Below are positions 26,401 to 34,354 of a stretch of 64,000 nt of DNA, piece by piece (the stretch's first letter is position 1; each line of letters begins with the position of its first letter). Below the pieces are notes generated by a model, which was not told the DNA's origin, did not search any database, and saw only the letters and a program-made list of their open reading frames with translations. Position numbers and translations under genes: made by a program. This DNA is from Argentina anserina (Eukaryota > Streptophyta > Magnoliopsida > Rosales > Rosaceae): positions 28,954,001 to 29,018,000 of the forward strand of contig NC_065873.1 in NCBI RefSeq assembly GCF_933775445.1, given 5' to 3'.

Positions 26401-27459
26401 TGTCTCGGCCTTGAGCTTGTGCATAGGGCCGACGGCATCTTAGTGCATCAGTCAAATTACACGCAGAAGATGCTTCGACGTTTCAATATGGATCTATGCA
26501 GTCCATTGTCTACTCCCATGGTCGTCCGAAGTCTAGATATCAAGAAGGATCCCTTCCGTCCTAAAGAGGATGATGAAGACGTTCTTGGTCTTGAAGTTCC
26601 ATACCTTAGTGCGATTGGGGCACTATTGTATCTTGCTCAATGCACTAGACCGGACATATCTTTCGCAGTGAACTTATTGGCTAGATTTAGCTCCGCACCT
26701 ACGCTACGTCATTGGAATGGAATCAAGCATTTGTTTCGATACTTGAAAGGTTCCCTTGACATGGGATTGTTCTACCCCTATTGCAGAGAGAACACCGCCA
26801 CGGTATCTCCCCACACCACCGCCGTCGCCGACCCCGGCCTTGCCGCCGTACGCCGCAGCGACGCCGCCGGCCGCCATGGCGTGGAGACCGTGCGCGGTGC
26901 CGAGAGCAGCCACCGGTCCCGTGCAGCTCTTTCCCCCGATGCAAAGACTCCAAACAACTTGTTAGTTGGTTATGCCGACGCAGGGTACCTCTCTGACCCT
27001 CACAAGGCTCGTTCTCAAACCGGTTATGTGTTTACCATTGGGAATACGGCGATATCTTGGAGATCCACAAAGCAATCTCTTGTTGCTACTTCTTCGAATC
27101 ACGCGGAGATCATCGCTCTCCATGAAGCAGTGAAAGAATGTGTTTGGCTACGATCACTTGTTCGCCATATTCGTGATTCTTGTGGATTAGTCTCTACAAC
27201 TGATCAACCTACGTGCATTTATGAAGATAATGCTGCTTGCATAGAGCAGACGAAGTTAGGTTTCATCAAGGGAGACAACACCAAGCATATTTCGCCTAAG
27301 TTCTTCTACAATGTTCAACAACAGAAGTTCTTGAATGTTCAGATCAATCAAGTGAGTTCAGAATCCAATGTTGCGGATTTGTTCACCAAGTCTTTGCCTA
27401 AATCTACTTTTGTGAAACATGTGAAGAGCATTGGCATGCGTCGTTTATCGGAACACTAG
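23473..27459 (+). CDS. pol: Copia Pol polyprotein: protease, integrase, reverse transcriptase, RNase H
   Basis: A 1328-aa uninterrupted ORF in a different frame from gag. The aspartic protease site is CLADCGTTHT with D11. DCG replaces the usual DSG/DTG, a variant worth noting. The GAG-pre-integrase segment has LWHARLGHP, and the integrase zinc-finger Cys pair is CKAC near residue 247. The DD35E catalytic residues are D278 (GDICGP), D341 (LDNAGEF) and E377 (NGLAEAT), with exact 35-residue spacing. Reverse transcriptase includes KWVFVRKRN, KARLVAQGF and YVDD at D944-D945. RNase H has D1169 (GYADAGYL) and E1212 (NHAEIIAL). GC-rich in-frame segments of Ala, Pro and Arg interrupt linkers near 24000-24170, 25230-25390, 26100-26145 and 26785-26945. 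All catalytic residues appear intact. Confidence 0.93.
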   Translation: MSRGEIECLADCGTTHTVLRHRQLFTDLVFSTSSMTTMIGSKSIIQGRGTASFMLPNGTTLNVVDALYAPKSPRTLLSFKDIRANGFHLDTYVENGEEYLCVTSEKAGHRRILEKMKSLGNGLYLTSIRIFESYAVERNFCDSDSYMLWHARLGHPGRDMMIRILKNSHGHPFFKSRKRLEDHLTRAPHGEAVPTHAPHGEAEHASLGSSTAFMPSVAASPPSQELVMPPVLSHASMAISDAHRSFCKACSLAKFQGSPSFAKASTENIPFLQRIQGDICGPIQPECGPFRYFMVLVDASTRWSHIALLSTRNAAFAKLLAESIKLRAHHPDYTIKSIRLDNAGEFTSKTFDDYCMSIGIEVEHPVPHVHSQNGLAEATIKRIQLVARAMVMGTNLPVSAWGYAVLHAATLIRFRPAANQAFSAYQMVTGYEPNISHLRIFGCAVYVPITHPLRTKMGPQRRLGIYVGYNSPTIVRYLEPTTGDLFTARFADCHFDETCFPSLGGDGNVIIPNERQELTWCVPTMSHYDPHTAQSELEVQRIIDLQKVADSMPDGFVDIAKVTRSNIPAANVPARLDVLKYGRGRQAPGPSNVGTAPDSGTEADGGTTVRRGVVGAPCGDDAEMAQHGAASASAPQRKRGRPINSRDSKPRKKRMTKAQRVINDESPSYEVVSDYSYVHESTQVFPWDAMEPCLMPENNAISVNYTSEQSVRNRATTCIDDVFAYSVALEIISEDDVEPRSVAECERRADWPKWKEAIQAELDSLAKREVFGKVELTPRDVKPVGHKWVFVRKRNEMNEIVRYKARLVAQGFSQRPGIDYEETYSPVMDIITFRYLISLVVSERLNMQLMDVVTAYLYGDLDAEIYMKAPEGLPLPPSSASRPRSAHAVRLRRSLYGLKQSGRMWYNRLHQYLVRRGYKNDELCPCVFIRKTNSGFVIVAVYVDDMNIIGTLDEIEETVSYLKSEFEMKDLGRTKFCLGLELVHRADGILVHQSNYTQKMLRRFNMDLCSPLSTPMVVRSLDIKKDPFRPKEDDEDVLGLEVPYLSAIGALLYLAQCTRPDISFAVNLLARFSSAPTLRHWNGIKHLFRYLKGSLDMGLFYPYCRENTATVSPHTTAVADPGLAAVRRSDAAGRHGVETVRGAESSHRSRAALSPDAKTPNNLLVGYADAGYLSDPHKARSQTGYVFTIGNTAISWRSTKQSLVATSSNHAEIIALHEAVKECVWLRSLVRHIRDSCGLVSTTDQPTCIYEDNAACIEQTKLGFIKGDNTKHISPKFFYNVQQQKFLNVQINQVSSESNVADLFTKSLPKSTFVKHVKSIGMRRLSEH

Positions 27460-27635
27460 AGTTTGGTAGACTTCAGGGGGAGTCTACATCACATGTTAAG
27501 ATCCTTAAGTAGTTGGTGCGTTGTGCTCTTTTTCCCTTCGATCAAGCTTTTGTTTTACCCAAGAGGTTTTTGTTTTGCTTGACAAGGTTTTTACCGAGGC
27601 AACGTTGTGCGCCATGCAACCTAGGCATGCGACAC

Positions 27636-27644
27636 AAGGGGGAG
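27636..27644 (+). other. Polypurine tract
   Basis: AAGGGGGAG directly abuts the TG of the right LTR, the expected plus-strand priming site. A second purine-rich block, cttcagggggag, lies near 27472, just past the pol stop. Confidence 0.9.
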
Positions 27645-27829
27645 TGTTCCGGGAGAATTACTATTCTACCCTTGTGTGTGTCTTAGCCTAATAGGTTTCC
27701 TGTTAGGAGATAGATTAGCATCTCCGTAGTAGATTAGGACTCCGAATCCTACGGGATTGTGGTGTTGTAAATGCCTATATATAGGCCCTCATATCATTCA
27801 ATAATATACAAGTAATTCATCCTCAAACA
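27645..27829 (+). repeat. Right LTR (3')
   Basis: Reads as identical over 185 bp to the left LTR. It is followed by the GTTAT target duplication at 27830-27834. AATAAT near 27799 may serve as the poly(A) signal of the full transcript. Confidence 0.97.
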
Positions 27830-28993
27830 GTTATATAAATATATATGTTACATGATGATTAAACATTGCTCATCGATTATTGTGATCAAACGGCTCGATT
27901 TGATGGACATGGTTTACGAGACATGTTTGCGTTAATTCCCCGCTCCATGTACTAATGAATATCATTTCCCAAAAGGCTTAACCAAATAAAGACCCTAGTA
28001 AACTGTGGAACAATATGGCACATATATAAAGATCGTTTAATCATCATATATTGACCAGCATATGTAGAGCATAGTTCTGCTGATGAATGAGCGTCACAAA
28101 TCATACGGTTGATCATTATTACCAAGTTACAACTCTAATATCAAGCTACATTTGGTAACTGAAAAATTTGGATAAATGAAATTATCGGTTGATAAGAAAT
28201 ACATGAGTTTCGATCAGTTGATTCATCATGAAATGTTGTAATTTTATAAAGTCAACAAACTTTCTTAACTTTAAGGCAGACTAATAATACCAACATTTGA
28301 CGGTCATGTTTCTGCAATCCTTTACACTCGTGACTCTGTTAGTAGTTGGCACCGCGTCATTAGCGAGTTTTAAGATAACTTGTACAAAAACGATAAAAGC
28401 TTCTTGGACTCGTTACGTTGACACTGTTAGCTCCATCGCCTCCACGTTCTTGGCGGGCTTTAAGATATCATGTAATAAAAAGCTGCTTCCAACTCGCTAC
28501 GAGTTAACAAAAAAAAACAAATTATAAAAAAATATAATCTCTAAACTTCTATTTTTAAAAATTACTATTTATAAATTAATTATAAAAAGATCATCACATT
28601 TAAATAATAAAATATAAAAATATTAACAAAAAAAAACTCACTTTAAAAATATTTTATGAACTATTTTGCCATTTATTATTATTTTTTTCTTCTTCTAATT
28701 TCGGTCATAACTTTCTCGTCCGGCGATAGATTTTGACGAAATTGGTACCGTTAAAAAGATCTCGCTCCCTTCTTTCATTTGATATACTACCCACTCCGAA
28801 TCAACCAACTGAACAAGGCGCAACAACCATCGCAAATGGTTACCGCCATCGATGTCTGTGCTCCAAGCAATTATGGCGAAACCGAAGCTCAAGGTTCTCT
28901 AATTCTAGCTATTGTCTTCATTATGAGCATATTTATACAAATCTCATTTGAATTTTAACAAAATTTCGCATATTTCCACATTTCCTCTCAGCA

Positions 28994-29225
28994 CGTCACA
29001 CTTTCTGTCACAACCACTATCACATACACTATCACACTACCTGTCATAACCTTTGTCAGACTATCTGTCACACCCATTGTCACAACCGATGTCACAACCA
29101 CTATCACACTAACTGTCACACATGTTGTCGTAACCGCTGTCACAACCGCTGTCACAACCGCTGTCACACTAACTTTCTGTTGTGGCAGGTAGTGTGATAG
29201 CTAATGTGACACACAATGTGATAGA
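28994..29225. repeat. Degenerate minisatellite, CTGTCACAACC-type unit
   Basis: Units such as ctgtcacaacc, ctatcacactac and ctgtcacactaac of 11-18 bp repeat about fifteen times with variation. Towards the end, gtgtgatag and tgtgacac forms appear, so the tract becomes partly its own inverse complement. Confidence 0.75.
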
Positions 29226-29289
29226 TATTGTGATAGCAACAACGGTAAATTCGTTCAACATCAGCATATGTGCATCTTCCGTAGTGAAC

Positions 29290-29530
29290 CTGCGCCTCCA
29301 CCCCTCATCTCCACCCCGCGCCTCAATCTCGCGTCTCGACCTCGCACCTCAACCCCGCACCTCCATTGTCAAACCACGACTTAATCTCGCATCTCCACCT
29401 CGCGTCTCTACTCCACGCCTCTACTGTCAAACCACGACTCCATCTCTTGCGCCTCCCTCTCGCGCGTCTACCTCACACCTCCACTGCATCTACAAACCAC
29501 GACTCCACTTTTCGCCAATGATCTGGTGCC
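29290..29530. repeat. Imperfect tandem repeat, period about 58-66 bp
   Basis: The core aaaccacgact recurs at about 29371, 29429 and 29494, each time between C-rich text of the type cgcctccacc or cgcgtctc. Three degenerate copies explain the long Pro/Ser/Arg-rich ORF across this stretch. Confidence 0.65.
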
Positions 29531-29758
29531 TTCAACCTGCGTCGCTGAACCCTACACCTCCTCAATTGTTTCAGGCTGAGAGATAGCTATAGTGACATTC
29601 TTGTAAATACTTCCAACTTTAGTGACAACGCTATAAGAGATTTAAGAATATGATTTTTTTCTAATTTTAAAAAACTTACTTGACTTTTTTCTAATTTCAT
29701 GTATGGAATGTGACTTTTTTATAAGAAGCTAAAAAAAAAACACCTAAAAAGTCAACTA

Positions 29759-29831
29759 TGTTGGTGCCCAGGATCGAACTGGAGACCTTTTGCGTGTAAG
29801 GCAAACGTGATAACCACTACACCACAGCAAC
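29759..29831 (-). tRNA. tRNA-Val, anticodon UAC
   Basis: On the minus strand a 73-nt cloverleaf can be read. The D arm is in GTGGTGTAGTGGTTATCAC, the anticodon arm is TTTGCCTTACACGCAAA with TAC centred in the loop, and the T arm contains GGTTCGA-type AGTTCGATCC. The acceptor stem pairs GTTGCTG with CACCAAC, with one C-C mismatch at pair 5-68. The discriminator base is A. A T-rich tract lies just downstream on the minus strand (TTTTT near 29747, longer T run near 29735), which would end RNA polymerase III transcription. The mismatch could mean mild decay or an allele; otherwise the gene looks functional. Confidence 0.88.
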
Positions 29832-29885
29832 TGATCGACGGCGTTATTTGTGATTATGTTACCTCTCAGTCGATGAGATATGTGG

Positions 29886-30002
29886 AGGCCCAATCACACA
29901 GTGACTGCTCATTGAGGCCCATTCTCACCCGTATTAAACCCTACAGCACACTATAAAAAGAGGCCGAAGAGCTTGGACTAGAGCACCACTGTAAAACCCT
30001 AG
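29886..30002 (+). promoter_or_regulatory. Promoter of the snoRNA cluster: site II, TATA and telo boxes
   Basis: Two AGGCCCA site II-type elements (29886-29893 and 29915-29922), a TATA box TATAAAAA at 29952-29959 and telo-box AAACCCTAG at 29994-30002, plus AAACCCTAC near 29936, are spaced as in plant ribosome-biogenesis and snoRNA promoters. Transcription would start near 29985 on the plus strand. Confidence 0.75.
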
Positions 30003-30107
30003 TCTCTCTACTCCTCGCCGCTCTCTCCGACCAGGCTACCTTCTCAGGCAATATTCTCCGTTTTCTCATCTCCTTTTTTTTTTCCTTTTATCTGTTTTTT
30101 CACTTAC

Positions 30108-30203
30108 GAGGCCAATGGATGAACACTTTCTGGTGATGAGTGCCCGGATTTCGATTCGGGCATATGATTCATTCCACATTTTGATAGGAAGATCTGATGC
30201 CTC
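30108..30203 (+). ncRNA. Candidate C/D-box snoRNA A
   Basis: The terminal stem GAGGC/GCCTC (30108-30112 with 30199-30203) encloses a degenerate box C, TGGATGA, and box D, CTGA, at 30194-30197. An internal GTGATGA at 30133-30139 could be C'. Between them lies a hairpin, GCCCG...CGGGC. The guide TGATAGGAAGA at 30182-30192, one base from box D, is complementary to the 25S rRNA sequence UCUUCCUAUCA as recalled. The fifth-base rule would place a 2'-O-methyl on a U within it. This is the weakest box C of the cluster. Confidence 0.65.
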
Positions 30204-30241
30204 ATTCTTTACCTTTCTTGATTACTTTTTCTTAAAGCTTT

Positions 30242-30330
30242 GCCGGTGATGACTATGAATTTTAACAGAAGCACAAAATTTTGTGTATCAATGTTGAAAC
30301 GAATTATCATGAACTAGGACGGTCTGAGGC
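30242..30330 (+). ncRNA. C/D-box snoRNA B, predicted 18S guide
   Basis: Perfect box C, GTGATGA, at 30246-30252 and box D, CTGA, at 30324-30327, closed by GCC/GGC. The 11 bases ACTAGGACGGT at 30313-30323 abut box D and are complementary to ACCGUCCUAGU in 18S rRNA as recalled. Counting five bases from box D predicts methylation of the U in ACCGU. Spacing of 71 bases between boxes is normal for plant C/D snoRNAs. Confidence 0.8.
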
Positions 30331-30378
30331 TCTGATTTATCTTTATATTCTTCTTCTTCTTTTTATTAACTCCTATTC

Positions 30379-30454
30379 TGGGAATGATGAGACAATTTTA
30401 TTAACAGTTATCCCTGTCTGATAAATGGATGCTGAAAATTTGTTATCTGACCCA
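30379..30454 (+). ncRNA. C/D-box snoRNA C, predicted 25S guide
   Basis: Box C ATGATGA at 30384-30390 and box D CTGA at 30447-30450, closed by TGGG/CCCA. D' is CTGA at 30418-30421, followed by a C'-like TGGATG. The 13 bases CAGTTATCCCTGT at 30405-30417 directly abut D' and are complementary to ACAGGGAUAACUG, a highly conserved 25S segment near the peptidyl-transferase centre. The rule predicts methylation of the second G of that GGG. Confidence 0.78.
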
Positions 30455-30549
30455 AGCTATCTTTAATTTTATGCTCTTTTTATATGTTTCTTTCGTGTTT
30501 TGTGAGCTTTTTTTTTTGTATTGTTTAAAGTTTTGAATTTGAATAATTG

Positions 30550-30656
30550 GGATGGAGGTGATGACTATTTCCCCAGATGATCGAAGCTGAACAAACTGAG
30601 CTGTTTACATCTCTGTGTTACACAGAGATACCAAGCCAGGTGTTTCTGATCCATCC
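30550..30656 (+). ncRNA. C/D-box snoRNA D, target unknown
   Basis: A 7-bp terminal stem, GGATGGA with TCCATCC, encloses box C GTGATGA at 30558-30564 and box D CTGA at 30646-30649. The interior has a perfect 9-bp hairpin, ATCTCTGTG with CACAGAGAT at 30609-30629, and CTGA motifs that could be D'. At 107 nt it is on the long side. No rRNA complement was recognised for the bases before box D or D'. Confidence 0.7.
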
Positions 30657-30659
30657 ACA

Positions 30660-31254
30660 ATTCACAACAACATTTTGCATTGGTTTTCTATTTTAAAATT
30701 GCTTTGCATATTTTCTCGGTATGCATTTTCTGAAAGCTGAGGTAATCTTGGTTATGGATAGAGTTCGGGCGTTTATGAGTATTTGTGCAATGGAATCAAG
30801 AAGACGACTTTGAACTGATAACTAAAGCTATTGAACTCAAGATGAAAAGAAAATCAACTCAAATGGATTCAATCCCGGGGTTAGCAAGATGATACACAAG
30901 TAATTTATCGCAACATAAAGTTAATACTAAGATTTAAAAAAATACTGTTTAAATTGTGGGAATACAATTGTACATTATGATCCTGATACAGATAATATGA
31001 GCACTTCCCTAATGGAGTTGAAGAAATTTCACATCATGCATGTACAGATGTACCAGAAAATGCAGCCGGTTTATAGCTGCATTGCAACTTAGATTATGAT
31101 TCCAAAAGTACATTGGAGAATCCAGACCCAACAACTTCCAACTATTATCAATTCCTTATTGCTCCAGCAACTATGCTGAAGACAAATTCGGAATTCCACA
31201 AACTCCTCCTACCTGTCTGTACCCTCCTCTACCCAGTTTAAGCTGCTCCCAAAT
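30660..31254. other. Intergenic: end of snoRNA transcript and BPC 3' UTR
   Basis: No protein gene. The right part, close to 31255, should be the BPC gene's 3' UTR. Further C/D-like motifs near 30770-30820 are too weak to call. Confidence 0.45.
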
Positions 31255-32420
31255 CTACTTGATCGTAATGTAGCGATTTGTTCCATGCTTGGCCCAGTTG
31301 TCCTTGAGATCAACTGGATTCGACAGATCATGGCCTTCAGCTGCCAGGCGACTAAGTAGCTTGTTGAAAGCACTGCCACTCATCTTGCGGCCACCTACTC
31401 TTGCGTGTCGTTTATTGGGCACTGCTGGCAATGGGTATATTGACATTGTAGTAGTGCAACATGAGGATTGCCAACCCCCATTTCCCCACTTGTAGCACTG
31501 CCTCAGAACACCAGTGCAGGAGCACACCGGTGCTGGCATGGTTGTGTCGTCGTATGCAACCTGGTTCAACCCCAAGTCCTGGCATTTCCAATTAGACTTT
31601 GAAACAACTAATTGTTTGTTAAGATCTTCAGCACCACTGCACATGTCCTGACCGCCCTTCCACTCATGCAATCTGTCAAACGTCATCTTGTTTAAGTCCT
31701 CACTCTCCTTCTTGACCTTCCTTGGAGATTTTGCTGGTTTTTTGTTTGGGGGCATCGTCTTGGGCTCCTTCGGTTGTTTGGTCTGCCTACGCTTTGGAGC
31801 CGCAGGAGGATCTGGTGGTAGTGGCAGGGGATCGTTTGTGTGCATCTCTCTGGTGCCATAAGAAGCTTCATTCATGTGGGGGAGATGGTGTACAGGCTGC
31901 TGCGGGTTGTGCATATGTTTGATCCCACGTGATATTTGGCATCCCGGTGGACATGAAGATACATTGCCACTAGTTAAGGAGGAGTTTTCTCGGTATTGAA
32001 GTGTTGCAATGGCATTGTCCCGTTCCATTATGGCATTATTTCGTTCTGCAATTGCTGCATCTCGCTGCAGGAATGCCATGTCCCGCTCTGCAAGGGCAGC
32101 CTTTTTCTCAGAGAAGGCCATATTTCGTTCTTGAATGGCTGCATCTCTCTCGGCCATTATGGCCATAATCTGTTTCATCGACGGTTGATGCGTTTGATGT
32201 TGCATCAACCACTTCAACAGAAAGAAATAAAAGAAAGTTTTAGACTTCAGTGGTAATAAACACTTCATATGTGCTAGTTCTTTTTTTTTTTGAAAAAAAA
32301 AAGTTTCATATGTGCTAGTTCACGTCTAGAGAAAATGCTTCAACATACCTGACCCTGAGCTGCTTTATACTGCTGTTCTGCTTTGAGTCTTCCATTCTCA
32401 CGATGCCCACCATCATCCAT
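31255..32420 (-). CDS. BPC6: BASIC PENTACYSTEINE GAGA-binding transcription factor, BPC6-like
   Basis: Two coding exons, 32420-32349 and 32211-31255, give 342 aa, the length of Arabidopsis BPC6. The N-terminus [20 protein letters not shown] is class II BBR/BPC. Residues about 35-85 form an alanine-zipper coiled coil of repeated AERDAAI/ERNMA units. A Lys/Pro-rich nuclear-localisation region ([26 protein letters not shown]) follows. The C-terminal DNA-binding domain carries the conserved cysteines in [20 protein letters not shown] and [13 protein letters not shown], then [19 protein letters not shown] and the ending RYITIK. The protein binds GA-repeat DNA and recruits Polycomb or other regulators; this is known from the family. 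A 5' UTR intron of 713 bp ends exactly at the ATG. Confidence 0.95.
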
Positions 32421-33133
32421 CTGAGATCAGCAAATAAGAACAATTGCACATAAGTAAATCACACCTCCACCGAAATAAAACTTCTTGGCTGGTTGAACAT
32501 CAAACCGATACTCAGGCCACACATCTTGCAGTATCCATCAAGTCGGATAAGAACAGGGTTCAGAATTAACACGCTGTAGAGCAATGGCCGCAGATAAACA
32601 TTATGCAGGAAACTCAGAAGTGAGACTATACCCTGATCGAAGAAAGACTACAGTTGCATTACAAATTTACACACGTTGACATGTTCTGTAATCTGTAGTC
32701 CAGAAAAGCTGGAATCTTATACATGAACTGAAACCAGTTTAACTATACCAAAGACAGAACTGAACATTGACTTCTCCGTTATTCGATCAACACAGAGACC
32801 AACTTCGGACAGAACTAGAATCTTACTGAGGAGCAGATATCAAATAATTAGAAACCCTTAAAAGCTACAGAAGCTTCAAACAAGCATAACTAAACCCTAC
32901 AATTTGAAATCTCCAATAGTAAAAGCTTCATTTCACACTGAAACAACAATCGGCACCAAAACTCAATCATACACTAACCCACAAACCCAATTCCAAAACC
33001 AGCCCCTTCCTAAATCCACACACACATAAAGAGTTCAAGACCGATTCTTGTCTCATAATTGAGAGCCTGATACATGACCAACTAACTAAAGGGAATCAAC
33101 AGAGTAGGTAAGAAAATAAATCGGAAAACTTAC
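32421..33133 (-). other. 5' UTR intron of the BPC gene
   Basis: On the minus strand the donor CTCCG|GTAAGT lies at 33134/33133 and the acceptor TGATCTCAG ends one base before the start codon at 32420. The intervening 713 bp have no useful ORF. 5' UTR introns are common in BBR/BPC genes. Confidence 0.75.
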
Positions 33134-33333
33134 CGGAGAGCTGATTTGAGAAGACGATGGAACCCCGTGGAAGAGTAATGGTCGAGCAGAGGAAGAAGAA
33201 GAAGAATGATCTTGTGCTTTTTGGGCTCTTCTCATATCAGAGTTGATGAGGGGGGTGATGATTAGATGTAGACTTGTAGGTCTTGTAGTGCTTTGCGGGT
33301 GGGGTTTTACCTGTCTCTGTCTTAACTCTTAAC

Positions 33334-33356
33334 ATCTCTCTCTCTTTTCTCTCCTC
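33334..33356 (-). promoter_or_regulatory. GAGA tract in the BPC gene's own 5' region
   Basis: On the gene strand this is a GA-rich block, GAGAGAAAAGAGAGAGAG, about 200 bp above the 5' UTR donor. BPC proteins bind such repeats, so self-regulation is possible. Confidence 0.5.
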
Positions 33357-33399
33357 GTCACTATTCTTTCTTTCCTGTTTTTATATTCCACTGCTCTCT

Positions 33400-34354
33400 T
33401 TGGTCTCGCGGTTAATTTGAACTAGTTACTGGGCGGGATTTTACTATGCGACGACCCTAGAAATATGTGCAGGGCAGACTAGTATGGTGGTTACTGTGGT
33501 CTGTTGGAGAAGGGGCAGAGTAATGTCACAGTCTCACAGACATGGGTAAAGAGGAAGAAGCTTTATTGTGATTTGGTGGTTACTGTGGTCTGTTGAAGAA
33601 GGGACAGAGTGATGTCACATACATGGGCAAAGCGGAAGAAGCTTTATTGTGATTATGGTCTGATGACTGAATCTATGAAATGTGCTGTGTTCTTGCTTGT
33701 GGAGACAACACAGATAACTGAACTCATACTGCAATTTAGAGATCAAGGAGGAGAAAAGCTAATTTTACTTGTGGATTGCAACTTTCGCAGCCTAATATTT
33801 CAGTTTTGTTAATCAACGACCAAAACAATGTGGTGGTCTGGAGAATGGAGTTTGAAGATTGATGTAAGTTGAACTTGTCTAATGCTGCGAGTTCAGTTAG
33901 TGTTCAAATACTTCTTGGTCATACACTCATACATTAGCTTGTTAGGAGTCCATCTTTTGTCTGCCCTGTTGATGTACTGTTGATTTGCTATTTAGTGATA
34001 AAACTCTGTCAGTTTGGTGTTAGTGAAGCAGAAAATGGAATTACATAAGCTAATGAAATTGAGTGAGAGAACTAATTGTGGTATTACATAAGCTGCTGAA
34101 CCAAACTGTTTTATATGTTTCATATAGAATTACACCATTGACAGCAGAGCTGCTACAAATACAATACAAGGAAGTGACAGTAGTACTATCAGAGAAGATT
34201 TTGTTTCGTATAGAAATGAGGAATGACATAAATAAACTTACATCAAAACAAAATCCAGTCTTGTACTGTTTTTATTGCATCTTTCACCTGCGGGAAATTA
34301 ATGATAATCTACTTGTATTTGAATCTTAGATGGGGAAAATGGAACGCACAGGTG
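33400..34354. other. Intergenic, no gene seen
   Basis: Contains two similar blocks near 33489-33530 and 33571-33615 (ggtggttactgtggtctgttg followed by gaagggacagagtgatgtcac-type text), a local duplication. Otherwise it is BPC promoter and TMEM42-like 3' flank. Confidence 0.5.

Larger units (their letters stand above)
20439..27829 (+). mobile_element. Ty1/copia LTR retrotransposon, structurally complete
   Basis: A 7391-bp element with 185-bp LTRs at both ends that read as identical, TG...CA termini, a 5-bp GTTAT target duplication, a leader, a gag ORF, a separate pol ORF and a polypurine tract. Domain order in pol is protease, GAG-pre-integrase, integrase, reverse transcriptase, RNase H, which is the copia order. 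Identical LTRs and open ORFs imply a recent insertion that could still be mobile. Unusually, gag and pol are not one frame: a non-coding spacer of nearly 1 kb separates them, and each ORF begins right after the same TTTTGTAG acceptor-like sequence. The leader and several linkers in pol carry GC-rich islands unlike the surrounding codon use. Confidence 0.95.
27835..29758. other. Intergenic with two minisatellite-like tracts, no gene
   Basis: AT-rich DNA without recognisable genes. It contains two tandem tracts, listed separately. A plus-strand ORF at 29182-29586 lies in the second tract and is explained by its repeats. Confidence 0.55.

Noticed and set aside
29182..29586. Plus-strand ORF of 134 codons rich in Pro, Ser and Arg
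   Set aside because: It lies across three degenerate 58-66-bp repeats with no protein signature and no supporting start or splice context.
30770..30825. Fifth C/D-like unit after snoRNA D (tttatgagta ... aactgataac)
   Set aside because: Box C is poor, there is no terminal stem and no guide match was recognised.
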